This document shows positions 1-5,009 of a stretch of 7,398 nt of DNA, piece by piece. Position 1 is the first letter of the stretch; each line of letters opens with the position of its first letter. The stretch is from Treponema sp. GTDB lineage: Bacteria > Spirochaetota > Spirochaetia > Treponematales > Breznakiellaceae. A model generated the notes under the pieces. It was not told where the DNA came from. It saw only the letters and a list, made by a program, of their open reading frames with translations, and did not search any database. Where the stretch lies: contig JAISRW010000162.1 in NCBI GenBank assembly GCA_031273405.1, positions 1 to 7,398 of the forward strand, read 5' to 3'. The position numbers were made by a program, and so were the translations under genes.

Positions 1-165
1 GCCTATTACAACAGCGAGCGGCTTCACAGCGCGATCGGGTATTTGACACCCGACGATGTATTTTACGGCAGGAAGGAATCACGGATTGCGGTACGCAGAG
101 AGAAACTGTATACTGCAAAAATTAACAGACAGGAGTATTGGAAGGCTCAAACCCCAAACCCCTGA
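1..165 (+). CDS. IS3-family transposase (OrfB, integrase core), C-terminal end only
   Basis: The frame is open from base 1 to a TGA at 163-165 and encodes the last 54 residues of a transposase. It begins AYYNSERLHSAIGYLTP, the signature at the end of the DDE integrase core of IS3-family OrfB proteins (usual form YNxxRxHsalgyxtP). A basic tail rich in Arg and Lys follows (GRKESRIAVRREKL). The family cuts and joins DNA ends through a DDE triad; the triad itself lies outside the window, so intactness cannot be judged. The product normally arises by -1 frameshifting from OrfA to OrfB. The right end of the insertion sequence should lie within roughly 100 bp after the stop, but I could not fix its terminal repeat because the left end is not visible. 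Confidence in the family is high; the subgroup is not assigned. Confidence 0.85.
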   Translation, partial: AYYNSERLHSAIGYLTPDDVFYGRKESRIAVRREKLYTAKINRQEYWKAQTPNP

Positions 166-174
166 CACACCTTA

Positions 175-207
175 TATGCTTGCCCCAAAAACGGCAAGTT
201 CAGCATA
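175..207. other. Stem-loop just after the transposase gene
   Basis: CTTGCC (179-184) pairs with GGCAAG (193-198) across an 8-nt loop. Outside it TATG (175-178) can pair with CATA (204-207) across a small bulge. It lies 10 nt after the transposase stop, so it may be part of the IS end or an mRNA 3' hairpin. No T-run follows on the plus strand, so a classical terminator is not supported. Confidence 0.35.
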
Positions 208-235
208 AGCAGTACAGTCTGACCTGATTTTTTCG

Positions 236-279
236 ATCTGTGAAGTCCGTGTGGTCTGTGGTTAAAAATTTCTATGCGT
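236..279. repeat. Degenerate 3 x 9-nt repeat with AT-rich tail
   Basis: Three consecutive 9-nt units (ATCTGTGAA, GTCCGTGTG, GTCTGTGGT; 236-262) are followed by TAAAAATTT and then TATGCGTTT. The same order of units, followed by TTAAATT and a sequence containing GTAAACGCATATGGG, forms both arms of the inverted repeat at 4101-4307. This is therefore a dispersed repeat family with at least three copies of the unit block in the window. Function is unknown. It may be a solo remnant of the larger palindromic element. Confidence 0.55.
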
Positions 280-340
280 TTGTCCTGCTGAGCTACTGTC
301 CACAATTCCCCTGGCATGATAGAATGAAAATAAGGTATTC

Positions 341-1705
341 TTGGTGAATTTTCCTTCTGTTGCGGAAAAATGGGATAATAAGGCTTTATTTCGCCTCCTC
401 TGGCCCCTTGTGGTTGAACAAATTCTCGCCCTGGCAATGGGCGCCATAGACACCATTATGGTGAGTTCCGTAGGGGAACACGCCGTTTCAGGGGTCAATA
501 TAATCGACAACATCAACAACCTGCTCATCATCGCCTTTACCGCCCTCTGTACCGGTGGGGCCGTGGTCACGAGCCAGTACATAGGCCGGAGGGATTCCGC
601 CAACGCAAGCCTGGCCTCCCGGCAGCTCTATTACGTGGTTACCCTGGTCGCCCTGGTAATCATGAGCGTTGCCGTGGTTTTGCGGGTTTCCATTATCCGG
701 CTCTTGTACGGGAATATCGCGGACGACGTCATGGAAGCGGCGAATATCTATTTTCTCATTACCGCCCTTTCCTACCCCATGCTGGCCATATACAACGCCT
801 GCGCCGCCCTGTTTAGGGCGGTGGGCAACAGCAAGGTTCCCATGAGAATAGCCCTCCTGGTAAACGCCATGAACATAGGGGGTAATGCTTTTTTCATCTA
901 TGGCCTTAAGATAGGCGTAACCGGGGCTGCCCTCTCGACCCTTCTCAGCAGGATCGCCGCCGCGGCTATACTCACGGGCCTCTTGGTGACCAACCGGCGG
1001 GGGCCGATTACCCTGTCGGGGATTCTAAAAGTACGGTTCGTCCGCTCCACGATACACAATATTCTCAATGTGGGGATCCCTAGCGGCCTTGAGAGCTCCA
1101 TGTTTATGGTAGGCAGGCTGCTTACCCAGAGGATCTTTACGGTATTCGGTACCGCCGCCATGGCCGCCAATGCCATAGCGTCGGTTGTCAATTCCTTTTC
1201 CTTTATGCCCGGCCAGGCTTTCGGCATGGCCCTCCTCACCATAGTAGGCCAGTGCGTGGGGGCCGGGGATTATGACGGGGCAAAACGCTATACGGCGAAA
1301 ATAATGAAGTATGTCTATCTGGGTATTTTTGCCATAAGTTTGGGTATTTTTATTCTCAGGGAACCTCTGGTCAACCTTTTCGATCTTTCCGGGGAAGCCC
1401 ATGAACTGGCGGTGTATTTTCTGCGCTTCCATTGCATTTTCATGAGCATAGGCTGGGGCGCCAGTTTTGCCCTGCCCAACGCCCTCCGGGCCGCGGGAGA
1501 CGCCCGTTTTGTGATGTTCACCGCCATTATATCGATGTGGACCGTCAGGGTGAGTTTTGCCTATTTCCTGACCTTTGTCCTGGGGCTGGGACCTGTCGGT
1601 GTATGGATAGCCATGGGAGCCGACTTTATCGTCAGGGGAAGCTCCTACACCATACGCTGGATTCGGGGGCGCTGGCAGGGAAAGCGGGTAATTACCGACC
1701 CTTGA
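341..1705 (+). CDS. MATE-family multidrug/Na+ efflux transporter
   Basis: This is an integral membrane protein of about 454 residues, the usual size for the multidrug and toxic compound extrusion (MATE) family, whose members export cationic drugs or metabolites in exchange for Na+ or H+. Two homologous halves can be seen. The first starts at about residue 13 (ALFRLLWPLVVEQILALAMGAIDTIMV), the classic MatE opening with a Pro and Gln in helix 1 and the AIDTIMV motif. The second starts near residue 240 (NVGIPSGLESSMFMVGRLL). Both halves are followed by hydrophobic stretches consistent with 12 helices. The conserved GGNAFFIYG and ALRAAGDARFVM segments are also typical. The start is uncertain between TTG 341 and GTG 344; AAGG at 332-335 sits 5 or 8 nt upstream. 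It is convergent with the gene at 1771, with 65 bp between the stops and no convincing terminator there. The substrate cannot be told from sequence. Confidence 0.9.
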   Translation: MVNFPSVAEKWDNKALFRLLWPLVVEQILALAMGAIDTIMVSSVGEHAVSGVNIIDNINNLLIIAFTALCTGGAVVTSQYIGRRDSANASLASRQLYYVVTLVALVIMSVAVVLRVSIIRLLYGNIADDVMEAANIYFLITALSYPMLAIYNACAALFRAVGNSKVPMRIALLVNAMNIGGNAFFIYGLKIGVTGAALSTLLSRIAAAAILTGLLVTNRRGPITLSGILKVRFVRSTIHNILNVGIPSGLESSMFMVGRLLTQRIFTVFGTAAMAANAIASVVNSFSFMPGQAFGMALLTIVGQCVGAGDYDGAKRYTAKIMKYVYLGIFAISLGIFILREPLVNLFDLSGEAHELAVYFLRFHCIFMSIGWGASFALPNALRAAGDARFVMFTAIISMWTVRVSFAYFLTFVLGLGPVGVWIAMGADFIVRGSSYTIRWIRGRWQGKRVITDP

Positions 1706-1770
1706 GCCTGCCCGCAAAGCCGGACCGCTTTGTACCAACCTTCGACTGGATAGTTGTAATGACCGGCCAA

Positions 1771-2304
1771 TTATTCCCGCGTCCCGTAGGTAAAGACACC
1801 TGCCTTAACCTTATCGCTTTCAAAGTATTCTCGTTCGCAGGCCGGGTCTCCCCAAAGGAGGTTATGGGTTATACGATGCGATGTGGTACGGGAAAAATTT
1901 TCAATATTGGTGGTATCAATTACGTCACAGTAGAGGGACGCGAACTTTTTAAACCAAGGGTATGCTTCGTAATAGTCCAGCCATGTTTCCGCATAGGGAC
2001 AGCGGACGCCGCCTAATGCGGGAGTCCATTCCTTCCAGGCCGTGAAGGGCAGATCGTTCACCTTTGGAAAATTCTCTTTGGTAGCAGCCAAGCCTTGGGC
2101 CAGAGCCTTTGCCCGGCTCCGGTCGGTGCGATCCAGGCTGAGGTTAAAGATCGTTTTCTGTATCAGCGGCAAGGCCGCTTCCTCGCCCAAGGTTTCTACC
2201 AGGGTGCGGCAAAGCTGGAAGTACAACATAGCAAACTGGCGGCATGCCAGCCGTGTGTCCCGAATCTCCGCAGGGAGAGTGTTCGGTTGAATCTCGTCAC
2301 TCAT
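1771..2304 (-). CDS. L-2-amino-thiazoline-4-carboxylate hydrolase family protein
   Basis: A 177-residue protein. The C-terminal half carries the pattern I associate with the ATC-hydrolase family: WLDYYEAYPWFKKFASLYCDVID, then SHRITHNLLWGDPACEREYFE (residues about 108-162), with Cys126 and Cys156 in conserved-looking positions. The founding enzymes open L-2-amino-thiazoline-4-carboxylate to N-carbamoyl-cysteine in a cysteine biosynthesis or salvage route. Many family members in anaerobes have no tested substrate, so only the family is claimed. The ATG at 2302-2304 is preceded by GGAGG (2311-2315) with 6-nt spacing, and the gene overlaps the end of the upstream M20 gene by 8 nt (ATGAGTGA). This implies translational coupling and a joint pathway. 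Because the upstream gene has lost its 5' half, expression may now depend on whatever transcript crosses the junction. No signal peptide is seen; a cytoplasmic location is inferred. Confidence 0.75.
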   Translation of the reverse strand: MSDEIQPNTLPAEIRDTRLACRQFAMLYFQLCRTLVETLGEEAALPLIQKTIFNLSLDRTDRSRAKALAQGLAATKENFPKVNDLPFTAWKEWTPALGGVRCPYAETWLDYYEAYPWFKKFASLYCDVIDTTNIENFSRTTSHRITHNLLWGDPACEREYFESDKVKAGVFTYGTRE

Positions 2305-3151
2305 TTAACGCCTCCGCTTCTTTTCGTTCCGTGTGTATTAAGGATTCCATAAATTCGATGTACTGGTCTTTGGTAAAAATCGGCTTGAAAGATTTTTTAA
2401 TTTCTACGGCAACCTCGGCCTGATCCTTGAGCAGCCGGAAGGCTCCGAGGGCGAAAATTTTTGCCGTGATTATATAGGCTTCTTCTTCATCGATTACTTC
2501 AAAGGCCGGCGAATGATAGGCGCCCCGGGTGCCGCCGGTATGAAACGAAAGTACCGGCTGGATGTGCTGAATATCCCCTACATCAGTAGAAACGGCGCTA
2601 TGGCGGTTTATATCGCTTTCTTTTATTTCTTTCCCCGGAGCGGCCAATTTTGCCACCTCCAGCAGGGCGGGGTGGGCTGCCGCCGGTATCCGGGGCAGAT
2701 ACCCCGGCATGGTTTCGATCTCATAACCCGCCCCCAAGGCGTCGGCGCCGGCTTTGTAGGCCCGGTCGGTTTTACGGCCGGCGTCCAGAATGGCATCGGC
2801 GGTTTTTTCCCGCACCAGGGCTTCGATTACAACCTCGTCGGGAATCACGTTTACCAAATCGCCGCCTCTGGTAATAATGGGATGGACGCGGATCGAGTCC
2901 TGGTCTTTAAACGTTTCCCTCTGATACTGCAGGGCCGTATTTCCCAGGGCCGCGGCGTTCAGGGCGTTTATCCCCAGATGGGGCGCTCCTGCGGCATGGG
3001 CGGCCTTGCCCAGGATGCGGATCACTTTGGAGACGAAGCCGTTGCTACTGCCGTTGCCCACCAAGATGCCGCCGTTGCTGCTGTGATGGACAATGCTTAT
3101 ATCAATGTCGTCAAACGCGCCGATACGGATAAGTTCGCATTTGCCCCCTCC
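2297..3151 (-). pseudogene. M20-family amidohydrolase/dipeptidase, 5'-truncated
   Basis: The frame is open and clearly homologous to M20D/PM20D2-type metal-dependent amidohydrolases (aminobenzoyl-glutamate hydrolase and dipeptidase relatives). Visible landmarks, read from 3151 downward, are GGGKCELIRIGAFDDIDIS (end of the first catalytic half), GKAAHAAGAPHLGINAL (start of the dimerisation domain), RVHPIITRGGDLVNVIPD, STDVGD, and SFHTGGTRGAYHSPAFEV with the C-terminal metal-ligand His. Missing is everything before the EEGGGGK region, roughly the first 150 residues expected of a protein of about 400 or more, including the His/Asp metal ligands. The in-frame extension above 3151 soon loses similarity and meets a stop at 3182-3184. 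Only weak starts (for example TTG 3062-3064, no Shine-Dalgarno) exist downstream. I therefore read it as a truncated, inactive gene. The absence of internal stops implies recent truncation or residual selection. It overlaps the downstream ATC-hydrolase gene by 8 nt. Confidence 0.75.
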
Positions 3152-3513
3152 GTAACGCGATCCTGTTTTTTTAAACGCTCTTTAATATCACCACTGAACC
3201 CGCCCAATCTTATAAGGATAAGCCCTCCAACTATGAATATGGCGGCGCATACAAACCCAAGATATTGAACGGTCTGCTGAGGAGCGCTAGGAGCCTGTTG
3301 CACTTGTAGGTTTTTATGGTTTTTTTTAGCAAAAAAGCCATAAAAACCACGATAAATGGGCTCCTTACGCAGTTTGTAAGGTAAAAAACCGCCGATTAGG
3401 CGGTTTTTTGAGGTTTTATGCACGAAGTGCAACAAACTGCTAGAGGGGGAGGTCAAGAAAGCATTGCCCCCGAAAAGAACGCCGATTATAACTAAAATAA
3501 CGCCTGATACCAT
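3097..3513 (-). CDS. Small two-helix membrane protein carrying an in-frame repeat insertion
   Basis: A 138-residue frame with start ATG 3511-3513 chosen because AGGAGG (3519-3524) lies 5 nt upstream; the longer in-frame start at 3546 has no such signal. Helix 1 is residues about 2-20 (VSGVILVIIGVLFGGNAFL). Helix 2 is about 86-105 (YLGFVCAAIFIVGGLILIRLG). Between them about 51 residues, starting near SLLHFVHKTSKNRLIGGFLP, are encoded by the palindromic element at 3287-3443. Removing one copy of the duplicated CTAG plus the element restores a short loop, TSPSSAPQQTVQYLG. After helix 2 comes a basic stretch (GDIKERLKKQDRV). The last 15-16 residues (from about GANANLS) are out-of-frame M20 sequence, so the natural C-terminus may be lost. 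No function is recognised. A 39-nt gap separates it from the small gene at 3553-3744, with which it may be co-transcribed. Confidence 0.6.
   Translation of the reverse strand: MVSGVILVIIGVLFGGNAFLTSPSSSLLHFVHKTSKNRLIGGFLPYKLRKEPIYRGFYGFFAKKNHKNLQVQQAPSAPQQTVQYLGFVCAAIFIVGGLILIRLGGFSGDIKERLKKQDRVTEGANANLSVSARLTTLI
3309..3348. other. 18-bp AT-rich hairpin inside the palindromic element
   Basis: Bases 3309-3326 pair with 3331-3348 (GGTTTTTATGG followed by a T-run, against an A-run followed by CCATAAAAACC). All 18 pairs form, one of them G-U, and the loop is only 4 nt (3327-3330). Such a stem would form readily in RNA from either strand or as cruciform DNA. Confidence 0.6.
3383..3409. terminator. 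Bidirectional intrinsic-terminator-like hairpin inside the palindromic element
   Basis: AAAAAACCGCC (3383-3393) pairs perfectly with GGCGGTTTTTT (3399-3409) over a 5-nt loop. The GC-rich core with an A-run before and a T-run after is the shape of a rho-independent terminator on both strands. It lies inside the coding frame of the 3513 gene, so if it works on the minus strand it would stop transcription before the second membrane helix and before the M20/ATC-hydrolase genes. Confidence 0.55.
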
Positions 3514-3518
3514 ATATT

Positions 3519-3524
3519 CCTCCT
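3519..3524 (-). promoter_or_regulatory. Strong ribosome binding site (AGGAGG) fixing the 3513 start
   Basis: The minus strand reads AGGAGG-AATAT-ATG, a consensus Shine-Dalgarno at 5-nt spacing. It decides the start of the membrane protein at 3513 and argues that the gene is, or recently was, translated. Confidence 0.75.
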
Positions 3525-3552
3525 GTTTGGTGGACTTATAACTCAATACTTG

Positions 3553-3744
3553 TTACAGGGCTCTAAAGATCGGTACTCCAAAACAAGCTAATTGGCGTAA
3601 ATCCATAGCCGTCAGCCCATTTTGAGCAATTCCGGCGTATATTTGCCTTATACGATTAGGCGGATTGGACACCTCCTTGCCTTTTGGCAGTTGTCCATGA
3701 GCGGCTACTTTGCCGTCTCTGCCTATTTCTATTGTCATGTGCAT
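3553..3744 (-). CDS. Hypothetical 63-residue protein
   Basis: Not recognised. The start ATG at 3742-3744 is preferred because AGGGGA lies 4 nt upstream on the minus strand (within 3748-3754). A start at 3792, 16 codons earlier, has no Shine-Dalgarno and would lie within the putative promoter. The product starts MHMTIEIGRDGKVAAHGQLP and ends AMDLRQLACFGVPIFRAL. It is soluble-looking, with one Cys, a basic middle (KGKEVSNPPNRIRQ) and no signal peptide or membrane helix. It could be a complete small gene or the surviving 3' part of a larger one, since the DNA between 3550 and 4300 shows other debris. The two-helix membrane gene begins 39 nt downstream on the same strand. Confidence 0.45.
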   Translation of the reverse strand: MHMTIEIGRDGKVAAHGQLPKGKEVSNPPNRIRQIYAGIAQNGLTAMDLRQLACFGVPIFRAL

Positions 3745-3783
3745 AAATTCCCCTAATGCTCTATTGTACCATTTTATCATAAT

Positions 3784-3812
3784 ATCATCCATATTAGGTT
3801 GTAAATAGTCAA
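3784..3812 (-). promoter_or_regulatory. Candidate sigma-70-type promoter for the 3744 gene
   Basis: On the minus strand TTGACT (3807-3812, 5 of 6 consensus) is separated by 17 nt from GATGAT (3784-3789, 4 of 6). A transcript would start about 30-40 nt before the ATG at 3744, which fits the Shine-Dalgarno-based start choice. The -10 box is weak, so this is tentative. Confidence 0.35.
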
Positions 3813-3840
3813 TTCTTGTAATTCAGGTGTACGGGGTATA

Positions 3841-4101
3841 TTAACTAACGCTTGCCCGTAACATATTCTGGTTCCGAGCCGCTTCCAATAGCCCCGCCGT
3901 TTCGGTGATAGATTCCTTACAGCCGTTAAATCCCAGGGCGTTTTCGGGGTTTTCAGAAAGTTTCCATGCTTCTACCGATTCAAAGGCGGCTAATTTCAAT
4001 ATCTGGCCCCGATCTATTCCGGCCTTGCGTATATCAGGATTATTGAATATCTGGCGGTATGATTCTTTGGTTAAGGAACCGTATTCTACCGGCTTGGATA
4101 C
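3841..4101 (-). pseudogene. 3' fragment of an unrecognised gene, cut by the inverted-repeat element
   Basis: About 86 residues of plausible protein sequence end at TAA 3841-3843. They run from VSKPVEYGSLTKESYRQIF through DRGQILKLAAFESVEAWKL to TETAGLLEAARNQNMLRASVS, and look alpha-helical and soluble. Upstream of 4101 the same frame enters the inverted-repeat element, where it spells low-complexity residues (SVVIKILSKRIW) dictated by the repeat. The apparent start at 4152 is therefore an artefact of the repeat, and the true 5' end is missing. No Shine-Dalgarno is seen for it. I do not recognise the family. Whether it and the 63-residue ORF at 3553-3744 once belonged to one locus cannot be told. 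Confidence 0.4.
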
Positions 4102-4307
4102 CCATATGCGTTTACTTAGAATTTTTATAACCACGGACCACCAGAACACCACGGACTTTTGCGTCGATACTCAGAATTTACACCTGAATTCTTCATCTTT
4201 TTGTGACAAAGTATAGATAAAACGCTATTTTATTGTCGTTCTCTCTATCCGTCCGTGCGGTCTGTGAGGTCCGTGGTTAAATTCTTTGCAAAGTAAACGC
4301 ATATGGG
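4101..4307. repeat. 207-bp inverted-repeat (MITE-like) element
   Basis: The two ends match as inverted repeats. The outermost 17 bp (CCCATATGCGTTTACTT at 4101-4117 against 4291-4307) are perfect. The similarity continues for about 56 bp inward (left arm 4101-4156, right arm 4251-4307), ending in three 9-nt units of the form GTCCGTGNN. The centre (4157-4250) is AT-rich with no coding content. No clear target-site duplication borders it and no transposase is encoded. The unit block is shared with 236-262. Confidence 0.65.
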
Positions 4308-4430
4308 TTTAATACCCCGCCCCTCTGGGCGGTTATAAGGGTAGTAAACCCGAGTCCAATACCTTTTTTCAACGTCTGGAATCCTCTTAAAGCCGCAGCC
4401 GTGCTCCGTATCGTCATCGGCGGCCCCGGA
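4308..4430. other. Intergenic spacer with a short GC hairpin
   Basis: There is no gene here. CCGCCC (4317-4322) pairs with GGGCGG (4327-4332) over a 4-nt loop. Neither strand has a proper T-run after it, so it is at best a weak terminator for the thioesterase gene, which ends at 4431 on the minus strand. The rest shows nothing recognisable. Confidence 0.35.
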
Positions 4431-4850
4431 CTATTCCCCGCAACCCCTTCCCTGTTCCTCGGCGAAATGCTCCGTGAGGAGCTTTTTTATACCCTCCGGG
4501 AGGGGGACGGTCTGTTTGGTTTTAAAGTCGAAGTATACCGCCACGGCATGGCCCTTGACGCAAAGCCGGCCCTGCTGCCGGGCCTCGTGGTAAACCGTAA
4601 AGGACTTGACGCCGATACGGCTGACGGCGGTGCGGATTTCCACCTCCCCCAGGTTCATTTCGGCGATAAAATCGTAGTCCGTGTGGGCCATGATAAGGGG
4701 CCAGGTCTCAAGGTTTATCTCGAGAGTGGGGCTGAAAAATTTGAAAAAAGGCGTGCGGGCCTGCTCAAACCATAGCGCCGGCGCCGTATTGTTGATATGC
4801 CCCAGGCAGTCGGTATCCCCGAATCGGGGTTGTATCGTCGTCGTAAACAT
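4431..4850 (-). CDS. Acyl-CoA thioesterase, 4HBT/YbgC-like hotdog fold
   Basis: A 139-residue protein of the usual length for single-hotdog thioesterases, which hydrolyse acyl-CoA thioesters to free acid and CoA in the cytoplasm, as dimers or tetramers. The N-terminus has the family signature PRFGDTDCLGHINN (residues 8-21). The Asp in GDTDxxGH (Asp14 by pattern) is the likely catalytic acid, and GHINN starts the long central helix. Later strands (TDYDFIAEMNLGEVEIRTAVSRIGVKSFTVYHEA, then CVKGHAVAVYFD) match the hotdog sheet. The start ATG at 4848-4850 has AAGGAG (4856-4861) 5 nt upstream. The gene is divergent from pfk with a 159-bp shared upstream region. A minus-strand TATACT (4869-4874) could be a -10 box, but the -35 is poor and the start would fall almost on the ribosome binding site. 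The chain-length preference is not predictable. Confidence 0.88.
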   Translation of the reverse strand: MFTTTIQPRFGDTDCLGHINNTAPALWFEQARTPFFKFFSPTLEINLETWPLIMAHTDYDFIAEMNLGEVEIRTAVSRIGVKSFTVYHEARQQGRLCVKGHAVAVYFDFKTKQTVPLPEGIKKLLTEHFAEEQGRGCGE

Positions 4851-4892
4851 GGCGGCTCCTTACGCTTCAGTATAAAATACCTGAGGGGGGAA

Positions 4893-4922
4893 TTGAAAGA
4901 CGGGGATTGAAAGGTCTATAGT
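4893..4922 (+). promoter_or_regulatory. Candidate sigma-70-type promoter of the pfk-larA operon
   Basis: TTGAAA (4893-4898, 5 of 6 consensus) and TATAGT (4917-4922, 5 of 6) are 18 nt apart. Transcription would start near 4929, giving a leader of about 80 nt that begins just before the paired region at 4934. A second TTGAAA (4907-4912) and TATAAA (4922-4927) are nearby but badly spaced. Confidence 0.5.
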
Positions 4923-4933
4923 ATAAATAGAAG

Positions 4934-4988
4934 TTTCCCAAAGCTAACCGGATTTTGGGAAATGCTTCGGGTTAAAAAATTCGGTTAG
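4934..4988 (+). promoter_or_regulatory. Structured pfk leader with overlapping stems (switch or pseudoknot)
   Basis: Stem 1: TTTCCCAAA (4934-4942) pairs perfectly with TTTGGGAAA (4954-4962) around an 11-nt loop. Stem 2: 4944-4956 (CTAACCGGATTTT) pairs with 4976-4988 (AAAATTCGGTTAG) over 13 bp with one G-U. The 5' arm of stem 2 lies in the loop and part of the 3' arm of stem 1, so both cannot form fully. Either they are alternatives or a shortened stem 2 (4944-4950/4982-4988, 7 bp) makes an H-type pseudoknot with stem 1. The ribosome binding site (AGGGGG 4999-5004) starts 10 nt after stem 2. It matches no riboswitch class that I recognise. Confidence 0.45.
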
Positions 4989-5009
4989 TTCAAATGTCAG
5001 GGGGAATCC

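Larger units (their letters stand above)
3287..3443. mobile_element. MITE-like palindromic element (153-bp net insertion) with internal hairpins
   Basis: The ends are imperfect 19-bp terminal inverted repeats: CTAGGAGCCTGTTGCACTT at 3287-3305 and the complement of CTAGCAGTTTGTTGCACTT at 3425-3443, with 3 mismatches. If the terminal CTAG (or its inner TA) is the duplicated target, the net insertion is exactly 153 bp, 51 codons, and the host frame stays open. Inside are an 18-bp hairpin (3309-3348), a 6-bp hairpin (3363-3368/3376-3381), an 11-bp terminator-like hairpin (3383-3409) and a 5-bp hairpin (3419-3423/3427-3431) at the right end. It encodes no transposase of its own, so it would be non-autonomous and moved in trans. 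Alternatives are a structured-RNA repeat or a protein-embedded palindromic element like those of Rickettsia. Confidence 0.65.

Noticed and set aside
324..347. Seven-codon reading frame overlapping the MATE start, as a possible leader peptide
   Set aside because: It has no clear ribosome binding site of its own, and an ORF of this length is expected by chance.
1025..1738. 237-codon minus-strand frame opposite the MATE gene
   Set aside because: Composition is rich in Gly, Pro and His with no domain-like segments, and it lies wholly opposite the real transporter gene apart from its first few codons.
1706..1770. Possible shared terminator between the convergent MATE and ATC-hydrolase genes
   Set aside because: Only a 5-bp stem (AAAGC/GCTTT) is present and no T-run follows on either strand.
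2513..3268. 251-codon plus-strand frame opposite the M20 gene
   Set aside because: The minus strand carries clear M20 motifs; the plus-strand translation shows none.
3820..4190. 12-bp perfect inverted repeat (AATTCAGGTGTA at 3820-3831 and its complement at 4179-4190) framing the headless gene fragment
   Set aside because: About one or two 12-bp inverted matches are expected by chance in a window of this size, and the similarity does not extend beyond 12 bp.
4869..4874. Minus-strand TATACT as the thioesterase -10 box
   Set aside because: No acceptable -35 lies 16-18 nt away and the transcript would start almost on the ribosome binding site.
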